From NCBI GenBank assembly GCA_963383645.1, contig OY726576.1, positions 14,495,486-14,559,485 of the forward strand: a stretch of DNA of 64,000 bases, in the 5' to 3' direction. The stretch is from Muscardinus avellanarius (taxonomy: Eukaryota > Chordata > Mammalia > Rodentia > Gliridae). The position numbers and the translations under genes were made by a program. The notes below the pieces were generated by a model that saw only the letters and a program-made list of their open reading frames with translations, had not been told where the DNA came from and did no database searches. This document shows positions 1-13,900 of this stretch, piece after piece. How positions within the stretch are numbered: position 1 is the first letter of the stretch; each line of letters opens with the position of its first letter.

Positions 1-413
1 GACCTCCGCGCTACACCCCTTGCCCTAGTTTTTTGTTTTTTGTTTTTTTTGGTGGTACTGGGGGTGGAACCCAGAGGCTTTCTACCTCCCGGCTATACTC
101 CCAGACTTATTTTATATATATAGTTTTTTATTTGGAAACAGGGTCTCACTAAGTTGCTGAGAGCCTCACTAAGTAGCTGAGGCTGGTTTTGAACCTGCAC
201 GATCCTCCTGTCTCAGCCTCCCAAGAGCAGGGATTACAAGCGTGTGCCACCACGCCCGGCTTCCCTGCCCTAGTTTTTATTCTTTGTTTTGAAACCAGGT
301 CTCACTGAGTTGCAGAGGGCCTCACCAAGTAGCTGAGGCTGTCTGTAAACCATGATCCTCTGATCTCTGCCTCCCAAAGGCAGGGATTACAAGCGTGTGC
401 CACCCGCCCAGCT
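1..413 (-). repeat. Nested B1-dID SINEs: type A (51-261) inside type B
   Basis: Family description: on the sense strand a 7SL-derived head (GGCGTGGTGGCGCACGCTTG... GAGACCCTGTTT) is joined by an A-rich linker to a tRNA-derived tail (GGTGTAGCTCAGAGGTAGAA... GGGTTCCATCCCCAGTACC) and poly(A). Here the older copy occupies about 1-30 and 262-413. The younger copy is flanked by the target duplication TGCCCTAGTTTTT at 22 and 267. Confidence 0.88.
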
Positions 414-528
414 CACAAGTATAGGATTTAAAATGAATGTCTGATTCTTTGTAAAACAGAGAGTATTTGGGTAACATAAATAAAGATGAAGGCATGGGAA
501 GACTTAACCCAACTCATAGAGGAAGTGT

Positions 529-588
529 CCTCCCTCCCTCCCTCCCTCCCTCCCTCCCTCCCTCCCTCCCTCCCTCCCTCCCTCCCTT
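529..588. repeat. (CTCC)n microsatellite next to TMC2 exon 6
   Basis: About fifteen CTCC units; it lies about 10 nt beyond the TMC2 exon 6 donor. Confidence 0.97.
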
Positions 589-599
589 TCTTTCCTTAC

Positions 600-706
600 C
601 TCTGGGATTATAACTAGACCAAATATTAAGCCAAAAAGGACGAGGTTAACTCCATACATCCATCGCAGAAAGATGAAATACGACGCCACTGAAGAACCAA
701 AATGAC
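600..706 (-). CDS. TMC2: TMC2 coding exon 6 (first transmembrane segment)
   Basis: Acceptor CAG at 709-707, donor GAG|GTAAGG at 600/599. It completes a split Ser codon from exon 5 and encodes [20 protein letters not shown] followed by a hydrophobic run ending IIPE, the first TMC membrane helix. 107 nt (2 + 35 codons). The intron beyond the donor runs at once into a (GGGA)n tract as read on the gene strand. Confidence 0.93.
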
Positions 707-1206
707 CTGGAGGGAGAAGGGTCGGGTGCGTCAGTGTGCGGGGTGGAGCGGAGGCACCCTGCTGAGCACTGTGTGTGTGTGTGTGTGTGTGGTGTGACAG
801 AGGCAGGGTTCACGTCGGTCTGTGGAGCAGACATCCTTCACTCCGTTTTCTTTTCCCAGATGCACCGGGATGTTCTGTGGGGCTCACTGACGTCTCTAAG
901 CATCCTCAACCAGGAAGTGAGACAGTGAATTAAATCCTGGTCCTATTGGTCCAAAACCCACTCTTTGTTTTGTTTTGCTTTGCCTAATACAACAGACTCT
1001 GTGAGACAATCGAATCAAAGCCCGGGGTGGTGGCGCACACCTGTAATCCCAGTACTTGGGAGGCTGAGACAGGAGAATCCCAGGTTCAAGGACAGCCTCA
1101 GCAAGTAGTGAGACTCTCAGAAACCTAGTGAGACACTGTTTCCAAATAAGAAATACAATTGGGCCGGGAGTGTAGCTCAAGGTAGAATACCTCTGGGTTC
1201 CATCCC

Positions 1207-1290
<84 letters not shown>

Positions 1291-2620
1291 GGTCAAGAAC
1301 ACAATTCCAGTTCGTGGAAGACTCTCAAGGAAACCACTTAAAAACAGTGATGGCAAAATACTTACTTTCGATGTCCTTGATCTTCATTTCCCAGGGAATA
1401 CACTGGGTCTTGAAGTTATCAAAGTCTCTCTTAAACTTGATCCATTTCTGAAATGAAACAGGCAAGCCCCTCAGAGGTGAACACGCCGTCCTGCAGTCCG
1501 CGGGGCTCACGGGGGATGGGGGGGGCGCATCCACAGGAGGGTGCACTGTCGTCTGGGTCCCCACCATCTGCATCCCTGAGCGGCCTGCAGAGATGGTGCT
1601 CACACCTTGGTGTCCCCAGCGTCAGATGTGGGACAGAGCAAAGCTGGGCAACGGCAGTTCCTTGAAGTTGGTCTACAGCGCTGGTAACATCTCAGGTTTG
1701 GGTAGGTGACTTCAGAAGTTCTGGGTGCAGTTTCTGGTTTGGGGGATCAAGTTGGGCTAGCAACCTCCGATACAGCTTTCTCCACTTTCAAACAAAAACT
1801 CAGGGGAAAAAGAAATCTTTTGTACTCGTGAGTTTTTGCACTCTTGTTCGGCAGACAGACAAATACCTAAATCTGACAGGATTGTTGCCAAGGCTAGTGG
1901 AACTGCTAGAGAGATCTCAACTGATGGCCGCCCATTCTCCTGGGAAAACAACAGCCTTGCTTTTCTGAAAAGTGTAAGAAAACATTTTTTCTACTTTCAA
2001 TGGCGATTGTTTAGATCTAGAATGTTCTCTCTGGACCCATGTGTTAAAAGATTTGTCCCCAGGGTGGTGCTACGGGGAGGCTGTGAAGCCTTGACGAGGC
2101 TTAACGGGAGGTCTTTAGGTCATTGGCGTATCCCGGCCTCCCCTTCTTTCTTCCTGTCTTCCTTTGCATGTTGGTCGTGCAGTGAACAGCTCTGCTCAAC
2201 CACGACACTGTGCTGTCTCCCTACAGGCTCAAAGCACGAGGAGCCCTTTGAAACTGTGAGCCAAAATAAGTTTTTATTTCTTTATAAGCTGAGTATCTCG
2301 GGTCTTTGCTGCAGGGACACAGCTGACTAGCACACATGGTCTGTCCTCGGTTCAACGAGCAGAGTTTAGATCACTGGGGACCCGGGGACCAGTCTGCCAC
2401 ATGCTGAGTGTTGTTCTGTGGCTTCCCCGGGGTTTGCTCTCTGCCAGCCTTACCCCACGCCCCCCGAAACAAATCCATTTAGAATAAAAAAAAATGTAGA
2501 AAATTAGAAAAAAAAACACAGAAAAATAGCAGGCTGAGAGGTACTAGGAAACAGATTCTATCAAATTTTTTTTTGGGGGGGGGTATTGGAGGTGAAACAT
2601 GGGGACTCTATACTCCCAGA

Positions 2621-2653
<33 letters not shown>

Positions 2654-3200
2654 GTGGTACTGGGGATGGAACCCTTCTACCTCTGGGCTACACTCCCAGA
2701 CCTACTTTATATATTTTATTTGGAAACAGGGTCTCTTAAGCCAGTGAGGTTGGCTTTGAACCTGTGTGATCCTCCTGTCTCAGCCTCCCAAGTGCTGGGA
2801 TTACAAGCGTGCGCTACTGTGCCAGGCTTTCTATTAGTTTTGATTATTTAAAAGTCTCCTAGGCCAGGTGTGGTGGCGCACACTTGTAATCCCAGTACTC
2901 GGGAGGCTGAGACAAGAGGACCACCGGTTTGAGGCTAGCCTCAGCAATTTAATGAGGCCCTCTGCAACTTAGTGAGACCTCCTTTAAAAAAAAAATAAGG
3001 CTGGCCAAGCGTGATGACGCACGCGTGTAATCCCCGCACTTGGGAGGCTGAGACAGGAGGATTGCACAGGGTTGAAGCCAGCCTCAGATACTTAGTGAGG
3101 CTCTCAGCAACTTAGTGAGACCCTGTTTCCAAATAAAATAGAAAATAGGTCTGGGAGTGTAGACCGAAGGTAGAAATCCTCTGGGTTCCACCCCCAGTAA

Positions 3201-3242
<42 letters not shown>

Positions 3243-3304
3243 ACAATAAGGCTGAGAGTGTAGCTCAGAAGTAGAAGCCTCTGGTTCAATCCCCAGTAAC
3301 ACCA

Positions 3305-3363
<59 letters not shown>

Positions 3364-6300
3364 CTCCTAAAAACTTGTTCCTGAAGGAAATGAGATTTTT
3401 CTCCTGTAAAGTCACTGAAGGATGAAAGGTTTATAAGAAGAAATCAGAGGTTTTCAGGCCTGATTTCCCAGGTCTGTTTTTTACTGAATAAAGAAGAAAA
3501 ATGCCTGTCAGAAGAGAGAGATGCAGAAAAGAAGAGGGCAGCCTGGTTAAGGACCGCTGACGGTCTGGAGGGCGCGGGAAAGGCAGGCGACGGAGCCCAG
3601 CTGCTCCGGCCCCGGCCTCGGCCACTCTCCCTGATTCTGTGTGTAAAGAAAAGTCTTTGTCTGAAGCTGGGTGTTGTGGCGCACGCTTGTTATCTCAGTT
3701 CTTGGGAGGCTGAAACAGGAAGATCGCAGGTTCACAGCCAGCCTCAGCTACCTAGTGAGGCCCTCCGCAACTCAGTGAGACCCTGTTTCCAAATAAAGAA
3801 TTAAAAATGAGGTTGGGGGTGTAGCTCGGAGGTAGAATACCCCTGGGTTCAATCCCCAGAGCTGTAAAATAAGTAAATAAATAAAAAAGCTTTGGCTTAT
3901 TTCGCTTCTTAACAGGTCTTCCCAAAGCGAGAGCATTTGCCTGTCGCCTGGGCTGTGTGTGTTTTAGTTTCTATGGCAACAGCTTTCATTGTAAACTAAC
4001 AGGCTGGGATTGGGAGGAAGGTTTAGCTTCGCTTATGACCACCCTGCTTACAAGCCTTGCGAGGCTGCGAGCATCTCGGAGTGAACTTGACGCCCTGGAG
4101 GGGGGCAGAGGTGGAGAGAGGTCGGGAGGAGCTGGGTATTCAAGCTATGACCTTTATTCATTCAGAGGGTTAGAATCTGGGCTGGGCGTGGGCAGAAGAC
4201 CCAAGTCTCTTCCTCGGGGCTGTGTGAGATGGGCTCCCGGCCCTGGGACTGGGGTCCTAGTTGCTATGCCTTCTAGACAGAAGGAGAAGGCTTCAGTGTG
4301 GGTCAGACAGGGGCCAGGCAGATGACCCGGCCTGTCTTGAGGGTGAAATCCTGCTCTGGGTGACTAAGAGGAAGCAACCAGGCAGGCCTGAGACACAGAA
4401 CTGCAGGATAAGGGCAAGGGGACACCTGTTCTTTCAGATTTGTGGTAAGCATTCCCTGAGATCCATAAGTATTCAGGAGGGTGTGGAAAAACTGGCTTCT
4501 AAAGTAAAGGATGACAATTTGAGGGTTTTTTTTTTTTTATGATGGTACTGGGAATTGAAACCAGGGGCTTTCTATCTCCAAGCTGCACTCTTTGTATTTT
4601 TGTTTTTGAAATAGGATCTCTTGGTCGGTTGATGAGAGTCTCAATACTTGCTGAGGCTGTCCTCGTACCTGTGATCCTCCTGCCTCAGCCTCCCAAGTAC
4701 TGAAATTACAAGTGTGCGCCACAATGCTTGGCTTTTATTTCTTATTCTGAAACAGGGTCTCGCTAAGTTGCTGAGGCTGGCTTTGAACTCGCCATCCTCC
4801 TGTCTCAACTTCCCATGTCCTGTGATGACAAGCGTGTGCCACCACAACCAGCCAATCTGAGACTTTAAAAAGAATATAGTATGAGGTCTGGAAGGATTAC
4901 AGGAAGCTTTAAGTGTTCAGTAATGGAATGAAAAGAAACATTCAACATAATCAAGACACGGAGGAAGACGGATTCTGTAGTGTTGATAAGACACCTGAGA
5001 GTTTCTGAGACTGCAAAAAGAGAAAAAGAATGAAAAACAGCGAGGGAAGGTAAATACGGGCTTGAGAGAACAGACAGCGAACCTCTGCCATGGAGGAAAC
5101 TAGGGCTGCGTGATGGAGACTTAACTGAGCGGAATCATTGTGCCTCTGCTTACCAATACGGTACTGCACACCTAAAAGTTTATTAAGAAGGTGACTCTCA
5201 AGTTAAGTGTTCTTTGCCATGATAAAAAAAAAAAAAGTAGTGCATGCAGGCCGGGCGTGGTGGCGCACGCTTGTAATCCCCGCGCTTGGGAGGCTGAGAC
5301 AGAGGATCGCACGGGTTCGAAGCCAGCCTCAGCTACTTAGTGAGGCTCTCAGCAACTTAGTGAGACCCTGTTTCCAAATAAAATATAAAATAGGTCTGGG
5401 AGTATAGCTGGAGGTAGAAAGCCTCTGGGTTTTACCCCCAGTACCACCAAAAAAAAAAAAAAAGTAGTGCATGCAACTTAAGGAAGATTAATAACCGTTT
5501 TTTTTTTTTTTTTTTTTTACTCAGTATATTATCACAGAGTTTTAAAGACATGCATAACTAATGCGTTTAAGTCATCGTCAGGCTTTGTTCACTTAAGTAT
5601 GGGCTGCTACAAGTTGGGGACAGTAATCTGGGAATGTATATTAAAACATAAATACGCCCGGGCGTGGTGGCGCACGCTTGTAATCCCAGCATTCGGGAGG
5701 CTGAGACCGGAGGATCGCGGTTCGCAGACAGCCTCAGCTATTTAGTGAGGCCCTCTGCAACTCAGTGAGACCCGGTTTCAAAATAAAGAATAAAAAATAG
5801 GGCAGGGGGTGTAGCTTGGAGGTCAAATGCCCCTGGGTTCCATCCCCAGACCCGCAAACAAACAAACAAACAAACGCATACTTTTGAACTCGCCACACTA
5901 TTTAGGGGATTCTGTTCTGTTGTAATAAAAACAACCAGGGATCTAAGACAAACACATAAAGGGGTATTTGTGGTGGCCTTGTTTTTTATACTAAAAGACT
6001 AGAAAAAATAGATTTGAAGAGCATATTTCTCCCTTGAGGAAAAAAAGATCTGAGCGTGCAATTTCTTGATAAGATTAATAAAATTGCCCATAGATGGCTG
6101 CCGGGCATTTATAACTGTAAAGGGAGAAAAAGCAATATTAGGAATAAAAGGATTCATACCAACGGATATAGAGTATAGCTCTATGTTAATACATATGAAG
6201 ACTTTAGTGGAACAGTTAAGGTTGGGGAGAATATGAATTATCAATACGGCCCTAAGAAAGGGATAAGAATTATTATTATTATTATTAATTTTATTTTCTT

Positions 6301-7082
6301 ATTTATTTTACTTATTTATTTATTTATTTATTGGTGGTACAGGGGTGGAACCCAGGGGCTTTTCTACCTCCGGGCTCTACTCCCAGACCTATTTTCTATT
6401 TTATTTGGAAACAGGGTCTCACTAAGTTGCCGAGAGCCTCACTCAGTAGCCGAGGCTGGCTTCGAACCCGCGCGATCCTCCTGTCTCAGCCTCCCAAGCG
6501 CGGGGATGACAAGCGTGCGCCGCCACGCCCGTCTTAGAAAGGGATAAACATTAAAAACAAAGAAACAGGGAACACATAAAAATTATCAACATAGTCTATA
6601 AAGATGGACTTTGTAAAAAATGAATATGCCCGTAAACTGATTTACAGTATAAGGAGGAATTAATGTTATTCATTTGCTATTATTAAGCAAGTACAGCCAT
6701 TTGTAATTTTAGTACTTGGAAGGCCGAGTTAGGAGGGTCATAGGTTCTCAGCTAGCCTTGGCAACTTAGTGAGGCCTTGCTTCAAAATAAAGAATAAAAA
6801 AAGGCTGGAGGTGTAGCTCAGAGGTAGAATGCCCCTGGGTTAGCAGAGCGTGGTGGCACACGCTTGTAATCCCAATACTTGGGAGGTTGAGACAGGAGGA
6901 TCACAGGTTTGTGGCCCGCCTCAACAACTTAGTGAGACCCTGTTTCAAAATAAAAGAATAAAATAGGCTGAGACAGGAGGATCCTGGTGAGGACCTTTGC
7001 AACTCAGTGAGACCCTGTTTCAAAATAAAGAATAAAAAATAGGGCTGGTGATATAGCTTGAAGGTAGGATGCCTCTGGATTC

Positions 7083-7121
<39 letters not shown>

Positions 7122-7180
7122 TAAATAAGCTCAGAGGTAGAATGCCAAAATGCCCCTGGGTTCATTCAGTCCCCAGTACC

Positions 7181-7211
<31 letters not shown>

Positions 7212-10200
7212 TCTCACTAAGTTGGTGAGAGTTTGCTAAGTTGTTGAAGCTGGCTTCGAACCTGTGATCCTCCTGTCTCAGCCTCCCAAGTGCTGGGGGT
7301 ACAGGCACGTGCCACCATGCTTGGCATTTCCAGTCGTTTTAACATTCTTACTTCTGTGGGTGTATTCACTGGGGGAACACACCTCATGTCTGTTGAAGCC
7401 CTGACACGTAAGTATAGAATATTGGCAGGATGCAGTTGGTTTCCGTCTCTGGAGGAATCAGAGTGGTCTACTGGACCCAGCCTCAGGGGGCTGGGCAGGC
7501 GCCTGTTGGGGGGGTGGGTCCTGCGCACTCCTAGGCTGAGCAGCCCCGCCCCCAGGGTAGCTGCCCTCCACCACACACCTTGGCCATCAGGATCCTGTAA
7601 GCGTAGAGTCGCCTGCCTTTCCCCTTCCCCAGGGCACCTTCGTATTTCTCCACAAATGCCTGCGCCTCTCTGTTCAGGGAAAAAGAAAAAGCAGAAATTC
7701 AATTAACACCTAACCAAAGGAAATCTAAACCCGCAGGGGACATAGTGGCCATGTCATCTCTAAAAAAAAGAGGATGTAAAACACCATGTCCCTGAATGTC
7801 CCTTTCTGTCCCCCAAACCTAGCTGAGTTAAGGAAGCAAGGCGCGCAAGCCGGGTGGGGGAGCCCGACTCGGGTTATCCGGAGGACCATGGGCTTTCTCC
7901 CTGCACGCTGGGAGCGGGGCCGGCTGGGCTATCTGCAGGACGCTGCTGTCTTGCTCCTGCGCCGGGACGGCGGCTCCTTGGGATGCTGAGCACACAAGAA
8001 CTCTAAGTCAGACCAACGACATCACCGCCCGTGCTGATGACGTCGCCACCTGTGCCCCGGAACATACAAACGTGTGTCTGCTCAGGGCGACACAGAACTG
8101 AGGGCTCTGTGGAAAGGACAGGTGTCACTTGTCCAGCTGGCCATCACTGGACAAAACACCGAGGGCGAGGAGGGGCCGCCTGGCAGCGCACAGCGAGGGA
8201 TGGAGGTGCCACCTGTCAGCTTGCCACTGCTGGGCTCTGTTTGGAGCGGTCACCGACCTTCTAAGTTTCTGCCATAAACCAAGTGTCCTGTGTGCCGTCT
8301 CCAGGCGCTTTCTTTGGCTTTCCAGCGACCCACCCGGTTATTTGGGCACAACTGGGCTGTGGATATGACAGTGGCTGACAGCCTTGTGTGTGTTTGTACC
8401 TCTGGTTAGAATATAAATTCTACAAGGGCCGGGCATTTTGTCTGTTTCACCCACTGAAGTTTCCCAAATGCCAAGAACAATGCGAGGTAGCTCGCAGATC
8501 CTTGTGGGAGGCAGACATCTGTCCCCTCCTCGCGACCTTTGCCCTGGGTGTTAACCTGTGCATGGACTGGTAGATGGCCAAAGGGACTGCAAATTTCATT
8601 AGGATCACTGGGGACTGTTTTGATCATATGGACAGGCCTGATGTAATCACACGAGATCTTTAACGGCTGGGAAAGTAGAGAGTTGGCCAGTGTGGCAGAA
8701 GGGAAAGTCAGGAAAATGAGGAGCAGGGAAATTTGTAGCCATCTGTGGCTGGGGCTCTCTGATCTCTATAACCATGAACGGGGAGGAGGACTCGAGCCCC
8801 AGCTGGGAACCGCAGCACCCACCTGTTGGTGTTTCTGGTTGCGGGCTTCTCCAGTAACCAGCCTGGGGCACATAAGACCAAAAGAAAACCCAGGAACCCA
8901 CCGCCCTGCCGTGCCTTGGGTCCAGAGGTCCTTAATCAATTCACCCTCACTTTCCAAATCTTGTGTTTGCCTTATGCATAATGTCCAGGGTTTTAGTCAC
9001 ACGGGAAGAGTAGGGAACAGCGCATCTCCTTGTCTTCCTAGAACTGAAGTCTTCTGATCTCTCTGAAGCAAGCAGGCAGTTTGGGTAATCTTCTAAGACA
9101 TGGAGCTTCTGACAAGGCTGCGGGGCTCACCTGTGGTTAAAGGGACATCCCTAACTCGCGGGCACTGACGGTTTTTTGCCAGCACTACCTCCCGCCTGTA
9201 TCTTTTTTTTTTTTTCAGTGCCAGGGATGGAACCCAGGGGCATTCTACCTCCCTGCCTCAGACCCGCAAAAAAAAAAAAGAAAGAAAGAAAGAAAAGAAA
9301 AGAAAGAAAGGAGAAGAAGGAGGAGGAGGAGGAGGAGGAGAAGGAGAAGGAGGAGGAGAAGGAGAAGCCATCCTCTGGGAAATCATCTGCAGCTGGAGAC
9401 TTTACTGCTAGGAGCAGGCGAAGGGTGCATCCCAGCATGTCCGGTATCCTGGAGAGATGGTTACAACGTGAAGGGCGCAGCCTCGAGAGCCAGAAACCCT
9501 GGGTTCAAATCCTGGCTTGTGTGCGGCCTTGGCCAGTGACTCGATGGCTCCGTGACTCATTTCCTCACCAGTACATGGGGGACAATAACGCTAGAACCTA
9601 CGTCACAGGGTGATTGTAAGGGCTGAATTGTTACACTGCACTGAGGACAGAGCTGGCACCAGGGAGCCCTCCGTACCCTGTACACAGAAGAGGAAGACTG
9701 CTAAGGGATGACTGCAGCCGCTCTGCACGCGAGAGCGTCCAGTCAGGTGCGGGGCAGTGGCGCTGGATCAGAGGGACAGTAAATACTCAGCCTGTGTGTG
9801 GGGAGGGGCACAGGACTTCACTGCAGAGGGAACTCTTGGCCAGAGTCTTACTGGGTGTGTAAGAATCAGCCAGCTGGCCGGGCATGGTGGCGCACGCTTG
9901 AAATCCCAGTACTTGAGAGGCTGAGACAAGAGGATCGCAGGTTGTGGACAGCCTCAGCTACTTAGTGAAGCCCTTTACAACTTAGTGAGACCCTGATACA
10001 AAAAAAAAAAAAAATCTGGCATGGTGGCACATGCTTGTAATCCCAGCATTTGGGAGGCTGAGACAGGAGGATTATGGTTTGCGGACAGCCTTAGCTACTT
10101 AGTGAGGCCCTTTGCAACTCAGTGAGACTCTGTTTCAAAATAAAGAATAAAAAATAGGACTGGGAGTGTAGCTTGGAGGTAGAATGTCCCTGGGTTCCAT

Positions 10201-10867
10201 CTCCAGTACATACATACATACATACATACATACATACATACATACATAAGGCTGGGAGTGTAGCTTCATAAGTAGAATGCCCCTGGTTTTAATTCCCAGG
10301 ACTGAAAAAAAAAAAATTAGGCATCTGGGCTGCAGAAAGTAAGGGTCTTCTAGGCAGAGGCCCAGCTGGAGTAGAGACCCAGAAGCTGGAAAGCCTTACA
10401 TTTGAGCCTAGGATGAGACATCTTGGGGAAGGAGAGAGGGAGGGAGAGAGGAAGGAGGGAGGCCTGGAGGGAGGGGACCCACTGTTAAAGAGCGGTCATG
10501 GTCCCGTGAGAAAGGTGGTCTGTAGCTTCTCGGGCCTCAGCCCCTGCCCATCCTGGCACATCACCCGCCCCCCAGGCAGGAGGAGGTGCAGATTTCTCCT
10601 CTGGTTAGGGTTTTCCTGGGCCTCATACTTCCAGCCAGCTGGAGATCTCATTTTTATAAGCATCCAGGATGCTCTTTTTCCACTGTTAATAAAAGATGTG
10701 TTCAGGTGACACCTGAGTGGGGTGAAATTCTGTGAGAGTGACAGGTGGCTGTGCGGCCCCGCGGACAGGAAGGAGAGCCCATCCTAGAGGAAGGGAGGGA
10801 GGCCAGCACTGCCCAGAGCAGAGCGTCCCATCCAAACTGTGGTCACTAGCCCCGTGTGGCTGTTTAA

Positions 10868-10903
<36 letters not shown>

Positions 10904-13900
10904 CATTTTTATTAATTTGAGGTACTGGGGATTGAACCCAGGTGCATTCCACCTCTGAGCTAAACCCCCAGCCTTATTTTACTTTTTATTTTGAAGCAGG
11001 GTCTCACTAAGTTGCCGAGTCTATCCTAGAACCTGTGATCCTCCTGTCTCAGCCTCCTAAGAACTAGGATTACAGGCATGTGCCACTGTACTCAACCTAA
11101 AACTATTTGTTAATTTTAGGGTTTTAAGACAAATAAAACATGTTCATTTATAGCATTAACATGATGTTTTGATCAATGTATATATTAGGGGGATGGTTAA
11201 ATCAAGCTGATTAGCATATGCATAACTTCACTCAACTTTTTATTTATTTATTTATTTTGGTACCAGGAATTAAACCTAGGGCTCTTCTACCTCTAAGGTA
11301 TCCTAGCTCTGGGGCATTCTACCCCAGCCCTTTTCATTTCCTTATCTTTTTATTTTTATTTTTTGGTGGTACTGGGGTTCCTGGAAGCCCTTCTACCTCC
11401 GGGCTACACTCCCAGACCTATTTTAACATTTTTATTTGGAAACAGGGTCTCCTAAGCCAGCATGCCGGCTGGCTTCGAACCTGCGCCATCCTCCTGTCTC
11501 TGCCTCCCAAGCGCGGGGATGACAAGCGTGCGCCACCACGCCCGGCTCTTTATTTTTATTTTGAAACAGGGTCTTGCTGAGAGTCTTGCTAAATTGCTGA
11601 GGCTGGTGGTCTCGATCCTCCTGTCTCAAGTCCTGGGATGACAAGTGTGTGCGACCATGCTTAGCTCATTAGCTTTTTTTTTTTTTTTGTAGCGAGGAGC
11701 CTTAATATTTACTCTGAACAATTTTTAGGGATGTAATACATGTTGTTAACTATTGTTACTATGCTATGCATAACTTTAAATAAATTTAATTTTTAAAATT
11801 CAGTGTGTGTGTGAGTGTGTGTGTGTGCATAACTGGGGATAGAACCCAGGGGCATTCTACGTCTGAGCTACAGCCCCAGCCCTATTTTTTATTTATTTTG
11901 AAAAACGATCTCACTCAGCTGTGGAGGGCCTCACAGAGCAGCTGAGGCTGACTGCAAACCTGGGATCCTCCTGTCTCAGCCTGCCAAGGACAAGCATGCG
12001 TCTCAATGCCTGGCTCTAAATTTTACTTTCTTGGTCACGCTAAGTACATGTCAAGCGCTCAGCAGCCGCGTGTGACTAGCAGCGCCCGTGTCGACAGCAC
12101 AGATTTTACAGATCATCATCCTGGCAGGCAGTTCTGTTGGCAGTGCTGGCCTGCAGTGGAACCTCAAGGCAGGGCGAGGAGGGCTGCTTTTTGCAGCTGC
12201 ACCTGCAATAATTTGCGGGGTGGTGGAATAAGCTCTATTTATAAAACCCTTGGCAGGGTCTGCAGTGTGGTTGATGTGGCCTAATCTTTGCTATTTCTCT
12301 TGGGGTAAAGAGTGTCAAAATATGCCGGGCGTGGTGGCGCACGCTTGTAATCCCAGCATTCGGGAGGCTGAGACAGAAGGATTGTGGTTTGTGGACAGTC
12401 TCGGCTACTTAGTGAGGCCCTTTGCAACTTAATGAGACCCTGTTTCAAAATAAAGAATAAAAAGCAGGGCGTGGTGGTGCACGCTTGTAATCCCAGCGCT
12501 TGGGAGGCTGAGACAGGAGGATCGCGCAGGTTCGAAGCCAGCCTCAGCTGGCTTAAGAGACCCTGTTTCCAAATAAAAAATATAAAATTAGGTCTGGGAG
12601 TGTAGCCCAGAGGTAGAAGGCCCCTGGGTTCCATCCCCAGTACCACCAAAAAAAAAAAAAAAAAAAAAATAGGGCTGGGGTGCAGCTCAGAGGTAGAATG
12701 CCCCTGGGTTTCATCCCCAGTACCACAAAAATAAAAATAAAAACAAAAAAACCAAACCAGAATAGTCATTTCAAAGTTAACGTAAGTGATATGTTCGCTG
12801 CTGCTCTGCATCCGGGACCATGGGCCCAAATGGGTTAAAGGGAACAAGAGCTCTGGCCTTGCTGGGGAGGGCGTCACAGTGTCCGCAGTGCTGGGTCCTA
12901 AGGGAGGCGGCACCAGCAGATGTGGTGGGCAGGGGAGGGCACGGGCAGGGGGCTGGGCAAGGGAGGAGCTGGGCACAGGTCTTCCTTCTCTCCCGCAGGA
13001 CCTGCCTGGTGCTGGCAAGCCGCAAGCCTGCTGGGCTCTCATGGTGCCCCACCCCAGGTGCTGCTCTCAGCGTGGGGGTAGGAGAGGAAATCGTCCCCCT
13101 GGTGACCCCGCCCGCTCCTCAGGAGGACCAGGAGCCTCCCACCTGAGCTCCCTCAGCTTCTTAGCCATGGGCCAGGGCTGGTTGCGCATGGTGGCGATCA
13201 GCTTCTTTTTTTCCTCTACCTGCTCCAGGATCTGGGCCAGTTCCTCCTCAGACAAGGACTCGGCCCCAGAGGTGCTGGAGGCCAAGGAAGACGACCTGTG
13301 GGCAGAGGAGGAAAGTTGCAGAGGAGAAGGAAAGGAAGGGGGGAGCCCAGCGCGGGACGCAGGGCCCCTACCTCCCTGACACTCACACGGCTGGCCCATC
13401 CTGTAGCCCGGGCACCACACGCAGCCTCCCCAAACTCCAAACTCCATTTCCCAGAGTCTCCCCACCCACTCGAGGGCAGCTCTGTGGTGGCGCACGCTTG
13501 TAATCCCAGCATTTGGGAGGTGGAGACCAGAGGATCGTGGTTCTCAGACAGCCTCAGCTACTTAATGAGGCCCTCTGCAACTTAGTGAGGCCTTGCTTTT
13601 TTTGTTGTTTGTTTGTTTTTGGTGGTACTGGAGGTGGAACCCAGGGACTCTCTACCTCCGGGTTCTACTCCCAGCCCTATTTTATATTTTTCTTTGGAAA
13701 CAGGGTCTCACTAAATTGCTGAGAGCCTCACTAAGTAGCTGAGGCTGGCTTCGAACCTGCGCGATCCTCCTGTCTCAGCCTCCCAAGTGCGGGGATTACA
13801 AGCGTGCGCCACCACGCCCGGCTGTGAGACCTTGTTTTGAAATAAAGAGTAAAAAAAAAAAAAGTAAAAATAATAAGTCGGGCGTGGTGGAAGTCAGCAG

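Larger units (their letters stand above)
10803..12149. mobile_element. hAT-like DNA transposon relic split by SINEs
   Basis: Left end CCAGCACTGCCCAGAGCAG and right end (reverse complement) CCAGCACTGCCAACAGAAC form imperfect terminal inverted repeats. Both sides keep the GTGTGGCT / GTGTGACTAG motif typical of a common mammalian hAT MITE. The middle is filled by (TTA)n and several minus-strand SINEs. Without insertions it would be a few hundred bases. Family name uncertain. Confidence 0.6.

Noticed and set aside
896..1285. Minus-strand open frame of 129 codons rich in Cys-Val and Arg-Glu repeats
   Set aside because: It is the translation of (CA)n, (CT)n and a SINE; no gene.
3004..3240. A 7SL RNA gene suggested by the GCCGGGCGTGGTGGCGCACG-like starts
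   Set aside because: These are dispersed composite SINE heads with tRNA-derived tails and poly(A), not full 7SL.
12281..13042. 253-codon minus-strand open frame, the longest in the window
   Set aside because: Its C-terminal two thirds is two SINEs read through (motifs such as [18 protein letters not shown]); the rest is GC-rich intron.
13067..13495. 142-codon open frame treated as one exon
   Set aside because: Only 13143-13295 is bounded by splice sites and matches TMC2; the flanks are intron.
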